Of a stretch of 64,000 bases of DNA, positions 51,188 through 60,261 are shown piece after piece (position 1 is the first letter of the stretch; each line of letters starts with the position of its first letter). The stretch covers positions 1,488,001 through 1,552,000 of the forward strand of contig NZ_CP035730.1 in the NCBI RefSeq assembly GCF_012222305.1. The letters run 5' to 3'. This stretch comes from Sulfolobus sp. S-194. Its GTDB lineage: Archaea; Thermoproteota; Thermoprotei_A; Sulfolobales; Sulfolobaceae. A program made the translations under genes and the position numbers. The notes beneath the pieces are model-generated. The model had not been told where the DNA came from, made no database searches, and worked only from the letters and a program-made list of their open reading frames with translations.

Positions 51188-51742
51188 ATGGTAAAATTAA
51201 TAGCAACACTTGGTACTTCACCTGGAGGAATTTTCGAAACATACACAAATCTCATTAACGGTACATATGAAAGTGAAAACCCGACTAAAATCGAAATACA
51301 AGATATTTACATAATCAGAACAAAAGACAAAGAAGTAGAGTTAGCATGGAAATTAGTTAAAGCACTCTTCATTTGTATGAAAGTACCGGCACAGATAGCT
51401 GATATACCAGTATCTGTAAATGACATATCAAGCAAAGAGGACTATGAAATTTTTAAGAAAGAGATCTTTCAAAGAATAAGTAAAGGAGACTTCATTGACT
51501 TTACTGGAGGAAGAAAAGCAATGTCGGTAGCTGCAGTGATAGGAGCAGTAAAAAAGGAAGCCTATTTGGTTACTACAATAATACCGCAACAAGAATATAA
51601 TAGAATACAACAACAGATTAAAGAATTAAAGAATAGAGAAAAAGAAATTGACGAGGCAATATCCACGGGGTCTTGTGAAAAGATTAGAGAAGATTTGAAA
51701 AAACTAATAATACATGGAGCAAAAACAATTTTGCTAACCTAA
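51188..51742 (+). CDS. crn1: CRISPR ring nuclease Crn1-type (CARF-family)
   Basis: Linearises cyclic tetra-adenylate and so switches off CARF effectors. The 184-aa protein begins VKLIATLGTSPGGIFETY, nearly the same as the Saccharolobus ring nucleases, with the catalytic-region serine S11. The ligand loop DFTGGRKAMSVAA lies near residue 103. The C-terminal helix carries lysines in the region of the known catalytic lysine. It lies about 1.6 kb from the CARF/PIN genes on the other strand and overlaps the convergent htrA end by nine bases. No cas gene is nearby. Confidence 0.85.
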   Translation: MVKLIATLGTSPGGIFETYTNLINGTYESENPTKIEIQDIYIIRTKDKEVELAWKLVKALFICMKVPAQIADIPVSVNDISSKEDYEIFKKEIFQRISKGDFIDFTGGRKAMSVAAVIGAVKKEAYLVTTIIPQQEYNRIQQQIKELKNREKEIDEAISTGSCEKIREDLKKLIIHGAKTILLT

Positions 51743-52630
51743 AGCCACTGGAGCTACCTTTATAGAAATTTTCTCTTTGCCTCTTAGAATCTTCATTTCA
51801 ATCTTCTCTAATCCAGTCTCATCTATACTAGCAACCAAATCTAGTTGAGACTCGATCTTTTTACCGTTAACCTCAGTGATTATGTCACCTCTCCGAATTC
51901 CAGCCTCATATGCTGGGCTATCCTCATCAACAGCAACAACCAAAACACCCGAATCTGAGGATAAATTAAAATAAGTACTTATAGCCTTATTCAACTTAAT
52001 GACTCTAATCCCCAAATAAGGTCTAACATATTTGCCATTATTTCTTTCTATATTTTTAAGAAAACTAAGAACAAGCTTCGAAGGAATAGCAAACCCTATC
52101 CCTTGAGCATAAGGAATCATAGCAGTAACAACACCAACAACCTCTCCCTTAGTATTTATTAGAGGACCACCACTATTCCCTGGGTTTACTGCAGCATCAG
52201 TTTGCAAAACATAAAGTGGATTACCTAAAGGAGACTGTATAGTCCTATCAACACTACTTATTATTCCCAAGGTTACACTATCTAAACCTAAAGGACTACC
52301 AATAGCTAAAACACCTTCACCAACCTTAACCTTCTCAGAAAACTTCAAAGCCTTTAAATTAAGACTAGTATAAAGAAGAGCAAGATCATTAAAAGGATTT
52401 ACAGCTATCACATCAGCCTCGCTACTAAAACCATCCTTACTAACAACCACAATATTTCTTGAATTCTGTATAACATGATAAGAAGTAATTACAAAACCAT
52501 TACCAACGCTGAACCCAGAACCTAATCCTTCAGCTACAGATGGCATTAAAAACTCATCAAGTGTTAATTGCTTAGTTAAAATAGTTACAACTGACTTGGA
52601 CACCTCTTCAACGATTGAGGAATAATCCAT
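51734..52630 (-). CDS. HtrA/Deg-type serine protease
   Basis: A 298-aa trypsin-like protease with one PDZ domain. The catalytic triad is H52 (TSYHVI), D82 (PFNDLAL) and S153 (GNSGGPL). The PDZ domain spans about residues 205-295 (LGIRVI, SPAYEAGIRRGDIITEVNG). No signal peptide or membrane helix is seen, so it acts in the cytoplasm as a quality-control protease. It is convergent with the ring nuclease gene. Confidence 0.93.
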   Translation of the reverse strand: MDYSSIVEEVSKSVVTILTKQLTLDEFLMPSVAEGLGSGFSVGNGFVITSYHVIQNSRNIVVVSKDGFSSEADVIAVNPFNDLALLYTSLNLKALKFSEKVKVGEGVLAIGSPLGLDSVTLGIISSVDRTIQSPLGNPLYVLQTDAAVNPGNSGGPLINTKGEVVGVVTAMIPYAQGIGFAIPSKLVLSFLKNIERNNGKYVRPYLGIRVIKLNKAISTYFNLSSDSGVLVVAVDEDSPAYEAGIRRGDIITEVNGKKIESQLDLVASIDETGLEKIEMKILRGKEKISIKVAPVALG

Positions 52631-52651
52631 AATTAAAACTCATCCATGAAC

Positions 52652-53359
52652 TTAAAAATATACATTAGATCCCTTTATAACGACTTTTTTTGATGAAAAA
52701 CTCTCCTCAATCTTCTTAATAATGGAGATAACATCGATAGTTGGGTTATTAATCTCATATCTATTCTTTAAAAACTTCGTCGAAATATAGGATAAAATCT
52801 CTAGATTAGGAGGAGAAATAACATTCCCATCAATGAAAACCCTTTCCTTTAGAAAAGATACGACGCCCCTATTAACAAAATAACCAACATACTTTAGCAA
52901 ATCACAATTACCTAAAATTAAAGGTCTAAATAAATCTTGTAAATACATAAGCAAATTAATAAGGCCGGCCTCACCGCAAGACAAGTTATAAACCAAATTA
53001 TTCACAACAACCCACTTATTTTTCTCTACAACCCTCAATTCTCTAACAGAAGTGTGATTAACAATAAAAGATAGTAAATCCAAATCATTGCCATAAAATA
53101 TGACCTTTCTCCTACCTAAGGAATTCACAAATGAAAATATCTTCTCAAAATTCTCTATTAAAAAATCTTGAGAAGAATAAGCAACAAAATTATTAAAAAT
53201 AAAGTAATTAGGATAAAGATACAAAGTACCAACAATCTTTTTCATCTTTTCAAGAAGCTCTTCCTTGGGAATCACATCCCTACAGATAACCTTACTTTTG
53301 CCCAAATCAATCTCAAACTCCCTAATCCTAACATTATACTTCTTTAAAAGCTCCTCCAC
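52652..53359 (-). CDS. Hypothetical protein, 235 aa
   Basis: No family is recognised. The sequence alternates strands and helices (KVICRDVIPKEELLEKMKK, RRKVIFYGNDLDLLSFIVN) and has a helix-rich C-terminal half. Cysteines are few and there is no membrane segment. It lies 21 bases upstream of htrA on the same strand, so the two are probably co-transcribed and may act together. Confidence 0.65.
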   Translation of the reverse strand: MEELLKKYNVRIREFEIDLGKSKVICRDVIPKEELLEKMKKIVGTLYLYPNYFIFNNFVAYSSQDFLIENFEKIFSFVNSLGRRKVIFYGNDLDLLSFIVNHTSVRELRVVEKNKWVVVNNLVYNLSCGEAGLINLLMYLQDLFRPLILGNCDLLKYVGYFVNRGVVSFLKERVFIDGNVISPPNLEILSYISTKFLKNRYEINNPTIDVISIIKKIEESFSSKKVVIKGSNVYF

Positions 53360-53456
53360 ATTATATTTATATACATTTTCACTTTAAAATAATTCCTTCA
53401 TTAAAGCCAGTTTTATATTAGAAAATTTTAAAATCACAAAATAATCAACTGAAAAT

Positions 53457-54533
53457 ATGTCCGAAGAGGCAGAGCTCATTATCCAATCAGCAAATGAAAT
53501 CTCAAAACGGCTAGACTCTACAAGTGAAGAACAAGGAATATTCCCAAGAAAAAACCTTGAATTATTAGCACAACAAGGATTCATGGGAATATTAGTACCG
53601 AAACCTTACGGTTTAGAATTACCAGCAAAAACGTTCGTAGACGTAGTAAAAACCATGGCAAAAGCCTCACCATCAACAGCATGGCTTTATGTAACACACG
53701 TAGCTTCAACAATAGCATTACATGCTTTTGCAAATCAACAAGTTAAAGACAAATACATGAAAGACTTAGTTGAAGGAAAATTGCTAATTGGGGCCGCCGG
53801 AACAGAAAGTGTAGGAGGAGCAATAAACGCAGTATTAAACACAACAGCAGAATTAAAGGGAGATAAATACGTAATAAACGGTTCAAAAACATTCATAACT
53901 GGTGCTGGAGAATTGGACTTATACTTATTGATCTCAAAAATACAAGGACAGCAAAAATCTGGAGTATTCTTAGTTGAGAGAAATCAAGTAAAAGCCGGAC
54001 AAAAATTCGCATCATTAGGAATGAGGGGAATCTCGTGGGGAGAATTAGTAATCGAAAATGCAGAAGTGCCTAAGGATTATATGATAATTGATGATGCAGT
54101 AAAATTCTTAGGAGTATTAGGGAGAGTAGGGATGTTAGGGGTATCAGCAATAGCTTATGGTTTAGCAGAAGGAGCGTTTGAAGAAGCCTTAAATCATGTG
54201 AAAAACAGAAAACTTGGACAAAACACTTTAGCCTCATTTGAAGGAGTGCAAATATACTTAGCAGAAATGGCATCAAAAGTTGAAGCACTGAAACAAATGG
54301 CATACCAAGCTGCAGACCAATCCACATCACTACAAGCAATATTAAAAGCCAGGATATTTAATACAGAAACAGCGCTGGAAGTTATCGATAAAGCACTAAG
54401 AGTAACAGGAGGACATGGATTTAGTAATGCGTTAAAAATAGAAAAATACTATAGAGATGTTAGGGCAACCATGTTACACTTCCAAACATTAGAATTATCA
54501 AAGAAAGTATTAGGAGGATTGCTGATATCGTAA
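53457..54533 (+). CDS. Acyl-CoA dehydrogenase family flavoprotein
   Basis: A 358-aa FAD enzyme of the acyl-CoA dehydrogenase fold, somewhat shorter than typical. N-terminal helices lead to GTESVGGAINAVLN and KYVINGSKTFITGAGELD, the flavin/substrate-binding segment, and the C-terminal helical bundle has ALRVTGGHGFSN and YYRDVRATMLHFQ. The classical catalytic glutamate position is not clear, so other reactions such as those of related nitroalkane oxidases or monooxygenases are possible. The stop and the next start overlap by one base (TAATG). Confidence 0.88.
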   Translation: MSEEAELIIQSANEISKRLDSTSEEQGIFPRKNLELLAQQGFMGILVPKPYGLELPAKTFVDVVKTMAKASPSTAWLYVTHVASTIALHAFANQQVKDKYMKDLVEGKLLIGAAGTESVGGAINAVLNTTAELKGDKYVINGSKTFITGAGELDLYLLISKIQGQQKSGVFLVERNQVKAGQKFASLGMRGISWGELVIENAEVPKDYMIIDDAVKFLGVLGRVGMLGVSAIAYGLAEGAFEEALNHVKNRKLGQNTLASFEGVQIYLAEMASKVEALKQMAYQAADQSTSLQAILKARIFNTETALEVIDKALRVTGGHGFSNALKIEKYYRDVRATMLHFQTLELSKKVLGGLLIS

Positions 54534-54952
54534 TGCCAATACGAGACGAAAAAACATATGCAAGAATGAGTTTAAACGACTTTTTAGTATCTTATGAAAG
54601 GCTTAAAAAAGGAGAGTTAAGACTATCGGCATTTAGAGCCTATAAGACAGAAAGAAGAATGCTACAAGCACTAGCAATAAAACACGACTTACATAGAAAG
54701 GATACAAAATGCGCAGTACCGAAAAAAGAAATGTTAAAAGTGGCTGAAGAACTAGAGGAGAAATATAATGGTATTTACGAAATGACACAAAAAGCACTAA
54801 AACTCTTTGAGCAATGGAAAAATAAAAACGTAGACGAAAAAAGCATAAGAGACCTACTATTTTCACTTAACTACGACTGGATAAAAGAGCATCTTGCAGA
54901 TAAAGAATTAGATAAAATAAAAAATATTCAGAAAGAGTTAGGTAATGGCTAG
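54533..54952 (+). CDS. Hypothetical helical protein, 139 aa
   Basis: No family is recognised. The protein is rich in helices and charge (YARMSLNDFLVSYERLKKGE, FRAYKTERRMLQALAIKH) with no catalytic motif. It is translationally coupled to the acyl-CoA dehydrogenase (TAATG) and its 3' end overlaps the convergent ATPase gene by 15 bases. The coupling suggests a linked but unknown role. Confidence 0.6.
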   Translation: MPIRDEKTYARMSLNDFLVSYERLKKGELRLSAFRAYKTERRMLQALAIKHDLHRKDTKCAVPKKEMLKVAEELEEKYNGIYEMTQKALKLFEQWKNKNVDEKSIRDLLFSLNYDWIKEHLADKELDKIKNIQKELGNG

Positions 54953-56296
54953 CTCACTTTTACCTTGCTGAGAAGTAATAGATTTTAAGAATCCCCTAAC
55001 CTTTTCTTCTAATATCTCATTATCACCTTGTAACACTCTTACAACCTCCATAGTACTGAACTCCAACTTATTTACAGTTGAAGGAACTTCAAGCGAAGAG
55101 GAATTTGTAACTATAAAGCGATATCTAACCGAATACTCTTTCTTCTCATGTTCTACAGTAGAGACATAGCTTAAGAGCTTAACATCTTCATCTTCAGCTT
55201 TAACCTCGTTATTATACAATTTTACTAAACCAATATAAGCCTCGTTATCTGATATAAAGAACAGACCAACAACAAAGCTCTTACCCTTAACCTCAATCCT
55301 CTTACCCCTTGGATGGACGTAAGATATATTAAACTCTTTTGATAGAGAAGAAAGAGAGTCCCTAATTAGTTTCTCTAAGTTCTTTGAATCTTCCTCAACA
55401 TTACTCAAACTATAGGAAGTCCTTATCTTCTCCTTCAAGCAATGAATACTATCACCGCATTCCTTACTAGCCTTTTCAACTTCACTCCTAACAAACTGCA
55501 AAATACTACTAACAGTATTTAGCTCCCTTCCCTTCCAAAGAGACAAGACAATAGGGAAAAGTTCCTCAGATAAAGGTTTACAGTACGCCTCAACAATCTC
55601 CTTAATATCTTCAGAAGTTAAAGAATCTAAAGAAATCCTGCTTTCATCCAATCTCCTCCTAATTGCCAAATCATTAATCCTACTATAACTATCAGTAGGA
55701 ATAGCAATAAGAATAGAAACATTTAGACCAGAATTTATCAACCTATGAATCTTAGTAATATGAGTCTCCCTTACCTCATCGATTAAAATGGCAATATTAT
55801 CAAATGACTTAAAATCTTCAATAAACTTTAACATACCATCAAAATCCCTACTATATTTTAAGCAATACAGACGCAAAAGCTTGTCGTCATCAGAAATCAT
55901 CTTTCCGCATAGAGAATCAAGATAAGACCTAAACGAAACACCGAATAATTTCTTGAAAAAGGAATAGCCATACTTCTTCTTATCCCTCTCTAACAAAGGG
56001 TAAACAAAACTCCTAATCTTATCACCACTAACCTTACTCCAAAACTCATCTTCAATCTCGCCCTTACTAGCTAAATCTAAGTAGAAAGGAGTAATAGAGA
56101 AGGAATAAACACTCTCTTCAACCTTCTTTAATATAGTAGTCTTACCCATACCAGGTTGACCAATAATTGAGGCAACTTCCTTATTTTTTACAGCATCTAA
56201 CGCCTTGTTCAAATACTGTCTATATGTAGGACCAACTAAAATAACTCCCTTGGATGACCAGGTTGTAACAGCCACTTTAGGAACATCACATATCAT
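54938..56296 (-). CDS. P-loop ATPase of the archaeal AAA/STAND type
   Basis: A 452-aa ATPase. Walker A is GQPGMGKTT (residues 46-54), Walker B is IAILIDEVRE with D173 and E174, and a downstream helical region (LTSEDIKEIVEAYCKPLSEE, residues 230-300) resembles the lid of ORC/STAND ATPases. The C-terminal part is beta-rich with no known domain. It follows the winged-helix gene by four bases, so ATPase and DNA-binding protein probably act together, either in DNA maintenance or in a defence-like response. The family name is not certain. Confidence 0.72.
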   Translation of the reverse strand: MICDVPKVAVTTWSSKGVILVGPTYRQYLNKALDAVKNKEVASIIGQPGMGKTTILKKVEESVYSFSITPFYLDLASKGEIEDEFWSKVSGDKIRSFVYPLLERDKKKYGYSFFKKLFGVSFRSYLDSLCGKMISDDDKLLRLYCLKYSRDFDGMLKFIEDFKSFDNIAILIDEVRETHITKIHRLINSGLNVSILIAIPTDSYSRINDLAIRRRLDESRISLDSLTSEDIKEIVEAYCKPLSEELFPIVLSLWKGRELNTVSSILQFVRSEVEKASKECGDSIHCLKEKIRTSYSLSNVEEDSKNLEKLIRDSLSSLSKEFNISYVHPRGKRIEVKGKSFVVGLFFISDNEAYIGLVKLYNNEVKAEDEDVKLLSYVSTVEHEKKEYSVRYRFIVTNSSSLEVPSTVNKLEFSTMEVVRVLQGDNEILEEKVRGFLKSITSQQGKSELAIT

Positions 56297-56300
56297 ACCC

Positions 56301-56801
56301 TCACCCCTTCTTCTTTATAATACCGTAAATAGAACCTTTTCTTACAAACCCCTCATCGCCACCGGCAATTAACTCATAATTACTCTCCACATGAGACCTA
56401 AACTTAGAATAAAACTCCTCCTTAGACAACCCCAATTCAAGTCTAATATCACCTAACTTAGCATAACCCAGACTATCCTTAACCCTATCATAAGCATCAT
56501 CAAAAGAAGACACAGAAAGCTTTTGCCTCTCAACAATCATATTCTGAAGCCTCTTAATCTCCTCTTTCAACTTCCTAATCTCAGAAAGTATTAATGAAAA
56601 ACCGTCGATACTTGAAACCTCATAAGCCTTACCTCCACCAACATCATACTTCTTCACTAGACCTTCTCTCTCTAGTTCGTTCAAAACTCTCTCTATTTCC
56701 TCTGGATCAGCCTTAATTTTCCTTTTTATCTTAGAAAAAGCAACGGGCTTACCATCATAAAGCTCTTTAATAACCGAAATCACATCCTCCTTAGAAATCA
56801 T
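56301..56801 (-). CDS. Winged-helix protein paired with the ATPase
   Basis: A 166-aa protein. The N-terminus is a winged helix (VISVIKELYDGKPVAFSKIK, ERVLNELEREGLVKKYDVGG). A coiled-coil helix follows (LILSEIRKLKEEIKRLQNMI, residues 73-95), then a second small alpha/beta region that may be another helix-turn-helix (LGDIRLELGLSKEEFYSKFR). It forms a two-gene unit with the downstream ATPase. Confidence 0.7.
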   Translation of the reverse strand: MISKEDVISVIKELYDGKPVAFSKIKRKIKADPEEIERVLNELEREGLVKKYDVGGGKAYEVSSIDGFSLILSEIRKLKEEIKRLQNMIVERQKLSVSSFDDAYDRVKDSLGYAKLGDIRLELGLSKEEFYSKFRSHVESNYELIAGGDEGFVRKGSIYGIIKKKG

Positions 56802-56884
56802 ATCTAGAAACTTAATTAAAACTCCTTAAATACCCTTCCCCTAATGAATAAAAATTTATAATGAGAAAAATCTAATGAAAGAGG

Positions 56885-57649
56885 ATGAAATTTTGCCCAA
56901 GATGTGGAACTCCTAATCTTGACATAGCAAACTACTGCAAAAAATGTGGAATATACTTAAACAACATCTGTCCAAGATGTGGTTATCCTAACAGACCAGA
57001 AGCAAACTTTTGTGCAAAATGCGGTTACCCACTAAAGACCAGACAGCTTGTTCCAATAACACAAACCGTAGTTCAGCAACCTACTAGAAAAGTAACCACA
57101 ATACAAAGCAGAAAAGAAGAAAAAAAGAAATTAATAATCATATCAGCAATAGCTATAGCCATAATACTTATACTCTTAATACCTTTGTCCAATATCAACG
57201 TCCATGATGAAGTTATAGGAGTTCAACCACTAACAACGCACGAAATAGATAACATATTAGGCGGAAATTGGGTCACATTAGGGCCAGAATATACTTCAGA
57301 CACAATACAAATATCAAGCATAATACACTTTCCAATATCACAAAATATAACAGCATATTATCAATTCTTTGGTTTCTCAGATTATAATCTAGTAGTACTC
57401 TACATAAACTTCTCATCTAATAAATTAGCTAAAGCGTTTTATTTAAATTATACGGAGAAATACCATGGAGTGCAAGCTACACTTAATACATATCCACTTA
57501 CTATATTACAATCAACAAATGTAATAGCTGAAATAACAGAGTTTGGACCGTATATTATATACGTAGAAATTTACTCATTACATGGAGAACCATTGAACTA
57601 TACAACAACCCAAATAGAAAAACTAATTAACTACATGGAAATAACTTGA
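56885..57649 (+). CDS. Triple zinc-ribbon protein with one membrane helix
   Basis: A 254-aa membrane-bound protein. Its first 56 residues contain zinc-ribbon CxxC pairs (FCPRCGTP, YCKKCGIY, ICPRCGYPN, FCAKCGYPL). A basic linker leads to one membrane helix (LIIISAIAIAIILILLIPL, near residue 82) and an outer domain of about 150 residues. It probably senses or signals across the membrane, but the outer domain has no recognised family. Confidence 0.75.
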   Translation: MKFCPRCGTPNLDIANYCKKCGIYLNNICPRCGYPNRPEANFCAKCGYPLKTRQLVPITQTVVQQPTRKVTTIQSRKEEKKKLIIISAIAIAIILILLIPLSNINVHDEVIGVQPLTTHEIDNILGGNWVTLGPEYTSDTIQISSIIHFPISQNITAYYQFFGFSDYNLVVLYINFSSNKLAKAFYLNYTEKYHGVQATLNTYPLTILQSTNVIAEITEFGPYIIYVEIYSLHGEPLNYTTTQIEKLINYMEIT

Positions 57650-57678
57650 TTTTTTCTAAAAAACAATTGTATAAAAAA

Positions 57679-59109
57679 TTACTTACCTAATACAATCTCT
57701 CTACCATCCTTAATTTTAGAAATGGGCACTGAAGAAAACATATTTACTATATCTTCTAAGGACATTCCCTTAGTTTCTGGTATAAAGAAATAAACAAACG
57801 CTAATGCTACTAAATCAAGTGCAAAGAATATAAACATAGAACCGCTTAATCCTACAGTAGATAGTATCACTGGGAATACCTCAATTAAAGCAAAATTAGC
57901 TAGCCAATCAATTAGAGCACCAATTGCAGCCATCCTACCCCTAATTCTAGTATCAAAATACTCAGCTTGAATCAACCAACCAGTGCCACCAACACCATAA
58001 GCAAAGAAAATTATAAAGCCAGCAAATGAGATCAGTAAACCAATATCAAAACCATATAATATCGAAATACCACCAATTAAATCAAATAAGGCCATACCAA
58101 TATATGCTGAAATACCTAGAGTCCTTCTGCCAATCTTATCAATATACCTAAAAGCAATATATGTAGCTGCAACATTTATAACCGCTAAAATAGTAGAATC
58201 AAGAACACCATCGATAGCACTATAAACAGGGTTAGTAGTTGGAGAGAAAATATGAAGCTTTGAAAGAATTATTGGACCATAATAAAATGGTACATTAATC
58301 CCGGTAATTTGTTGGAAAACTAACCACAAACCAACGAGAAGTAAAGCTTTCTTAGTAGCAGTATCTAACTTCACACTCATCTCGCTCTGAATCTCCCTCC
58401 TAGTTCTCTCTAAAACATCATCAGAAACACTTATACCGAACTTCGCTAATTCCCTCTTAAGTCTATCAAATTGCCCAGTATAAATTAACCACCTTGGGGA
58501 CTCTGGCATCATGAACCTAAATATTAAACCTATAAGAGCTGGAACAGCTGCTAAGCCTAAAATTAATCGCCAATCAAAAACATAAGCAAGCGATGGCAAA
58601 AAATAAAGAATCGCAGAACCCACAAGATAAGAACCTAAAATACCAATAGTTATCATCCACTGTTGCATAATAGCTAGAGAACCTCTCTTATCTTTAGGAG
58701 CGTATTCAGTTATATAAGCAGTAGCAACAGCAGAATCTGCACCAATAGCAACACCTATAATAGTCCTCATTATAAGTAGCATAATACCATTAATAGTTAA
58801 AGCAGAAAGAATAGCTGCAGCAGTATAAATACCAGCATCTAAAATCAGAAGAGATTTCCTACCATACCTATCAGTATAAAAATAAGCAATAATAGCGCCA
58901 ACAGCAGCTCCTAAAGAAGCACTAGCAATCTCGTAACCCAACAGGAAACCAGAATAGTGATAAGGAGCAAACTCTGCTGCAGTACCAATTACCGCAGTAT
59001 CATAACCGAACAGGAAACCGCCAATAGCCGCTAAGATAGTTATAATCCAATAAAGTCTGGTTACTTTTCTAGAATCTAAAACCTTTAACAAATCTTCATA
59101 AGATGACAT
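57679..59109 (-). CDS. Sugar-porter-type MFS transporter
   Basis: A 476-aa MFS protein with about twelve helices. Signatures are GGFLFGYDTAVIG near the start, DRYGRKSLL, PESPRWLIYTGQ before the central loop, FQQITGINVPFYYGP and the final FFIPETKGMSLEDI. These are characteristic of the sugar porter family, so a sugar or related polyol is the likely substrate. It is monocistronic. Confidence 0.92.
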   Translation of the reverse strand: MSSYEDLLKVLDSRKVTRLYWIITILAAIGGFLFGYDTAVIGTAAEFAPYHYSGFLLGYEIASASLGAAVGAIIAYFYTDRYGRKSLLILDAGIYTAAAILSALTINGIMLLIMRTIIGVAIGADSAVATAYITEYAPKDKRGSLAIMQQWMITIGILGSYLVGSAILYFLPSLAYVFDWRLILGLAAVPALIGLIFRFMMPESPRWLIYTGQFDRLKRELAKFGISVSDDVLERTRREIQSEMSVKLDTATKKALLLVGLWLVFQQITGINVPFYYGPIILSKLHIFSPTTNPVYSAIDGVLDSTILAVINVAATYIAFRYIDKIGRRTLGISAYIGMALFDLIGGISILYGFDIGLLISFAGFIIFFAYGVGGTGWLIQAEYFDTRIRGRMAAIGALIDWLANFALIEVFPVILSTVGLSGSMFIFFALDLVALAFVYFFIPETKGMSLEDIVNMFSSVPISKIKDGREIVLGK

Positions 59110-59358
59110 TAGTAATTATTTTTCATTTATACATTTTAAATCTTACTCTAATTAATTAGTAAGTAGATACTCAATTTAAATAATATTATTTTATTTATAC
59201 ATTTCAAATGAAGTATAAAATTAGCCATATTGAAATAAACAGAAACATATTTACAACTCATCTATTTCTTTAGTAAAATTTTTTAATTCAATAAAAATTA
59301 ATTTTACGTATATTTCTTATATAATTCTTTAATATATTTTTAATCAAAAACCACTATA
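59110..59358. other. AT-rich region upstream of the sugar porter
   Basis: This spacer should contain the promoter of the transporter on the minus strand. No gene or notable structure was identified. Confidence 0.4.
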
Positions 59359-59697
59359 CTATGAGATTAATCTGAATAATATTTTAACATCATTTTTTAG
59401 AATTAGAACATTTTCCTTAATTAATCTTCCTTCATGAAATCCCTCAACGTGTAATATCCAGGCTGAAATACACAACTTCTTATATCGGGAGAATTTTCAA
59501 GTTTATTAATAGAATCGAAATAAAGCTTTAAGTTCTAGTGACCTATTCGATTTATCTTAAGAATAGTTTTTTAGAATTTTTATTACTTCTTCAGCAGTCT
59601 TATAATACTTCTCACAAGCTTGAACAGCATCACCCTTAAAAAGCAACTCATCAGCCTCCTCCAAATAAACATCAGAAGAGGTTTTCAAAATCTGCAT
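59359..59697 (-). pseudogene. PaREP1/PaREP8-type (HEPN-like) pseudogene
   Basis: An ATG at 59697 opens 46 intact codons with YLEEADELLFKGDAVQACEK and YYKTAEEVIKIL, the N-terminal signature of PaREP1-type proteins. After the stop at 59557 other frames still encode ELKALF and finally WILHVEGFHEGRL, the conserved C-terminal end of the family, stopping at 59359. At least two frame changes break it, so it is inactive. PaREP1 proteins are expanded in crenarchaea and related to HEPN domains. Confidence 0.7.
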
Positions 59698-59877
59698 TAA
59701 TATATATTATTCTGACCTCAAATAAATAAATTACCATATTCTTGAAAAGAGTTCATTTTGTGACATTAAAAACGCTAAGATACCATATTAGTTATAGATC
59801 TTCTCTAATGAAATTTCATATATAGGCCAAAGAGATATAAAGCCTTGTGAAATACAGTTTGTCTTTAGACTTTCATT

Positions 59878-60051
59878 TCACTTATTTTTATCTTCATTCA
59901 TGATTGAGTGTAGAGACTTAGCCCTTAACCACCTACCAAACTTAACGATAGGTGGGTCATGAGACTCCCTAGAGCCCAATGGCACAGGACTTGCATCTTC
60001 GTTATCTGCCTCACTCTTTTGGGCATAGCTTGCATAGATATGATGAATCAC
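59878..60051 (-). other. 57-codon remnant-like ORF, possibly from a mobile element
   Basis: A GTG-started frame encodes ASPVPLGSRESHDPP and FGRWLRAKSLHS. The composition is richer in GC than its surroundings, and the frame has no promoter or ribosome site that stands out. It looks like the end of a longer, lost coding region, most likely from an insertion sequence, but the family cannot be named with certainty. Confidence 0.3.
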
Positions 60052-60233
60052 AATTTACAAGGAAAAATTTGTTATAAATTTATATAAAAAGATTTTTCTG
60101 TTTACATAAAAAAGAATTCAGCCTATTAAGTTTCCACGAATTTCTCATATAATGTAAAAACACATTACCATAATTTATGAATTTGCTCTAAAGCCTTGTT
60201 CTTGTAAAATGATTATAGTGAGAAGGAAAACAC

Positions 60234-60241
60234 TTTTTATA
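60234..60241 (+). promoter_or_regulatory. TATA-like promoter of the tricorn gene
   Basis: TTTTTATA is centred about 24 bases upstream of the ATG at 60262, but only 12 upstream of the ATG at 60250. The standard 25-base TATA-to-start distance therefore points to 60262 as the leaderless translation start. Confidence 0.55.
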
Positions 60242-60261
60242 GTTCGCAAATGTTTAGTTAT

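Noticed and set aside
48383-51742. CRISPR array near the CARF, PIN and ring nuclease genes
   Set aside because: No regularly spaced direct repeats were seen in this stretch or in any non-coding region of the window.
54070-54339. Leu-rich frame antisense to the acyl-CoA dehydrogenase gene
   Set aside because: Shadow of a well-supported gene.
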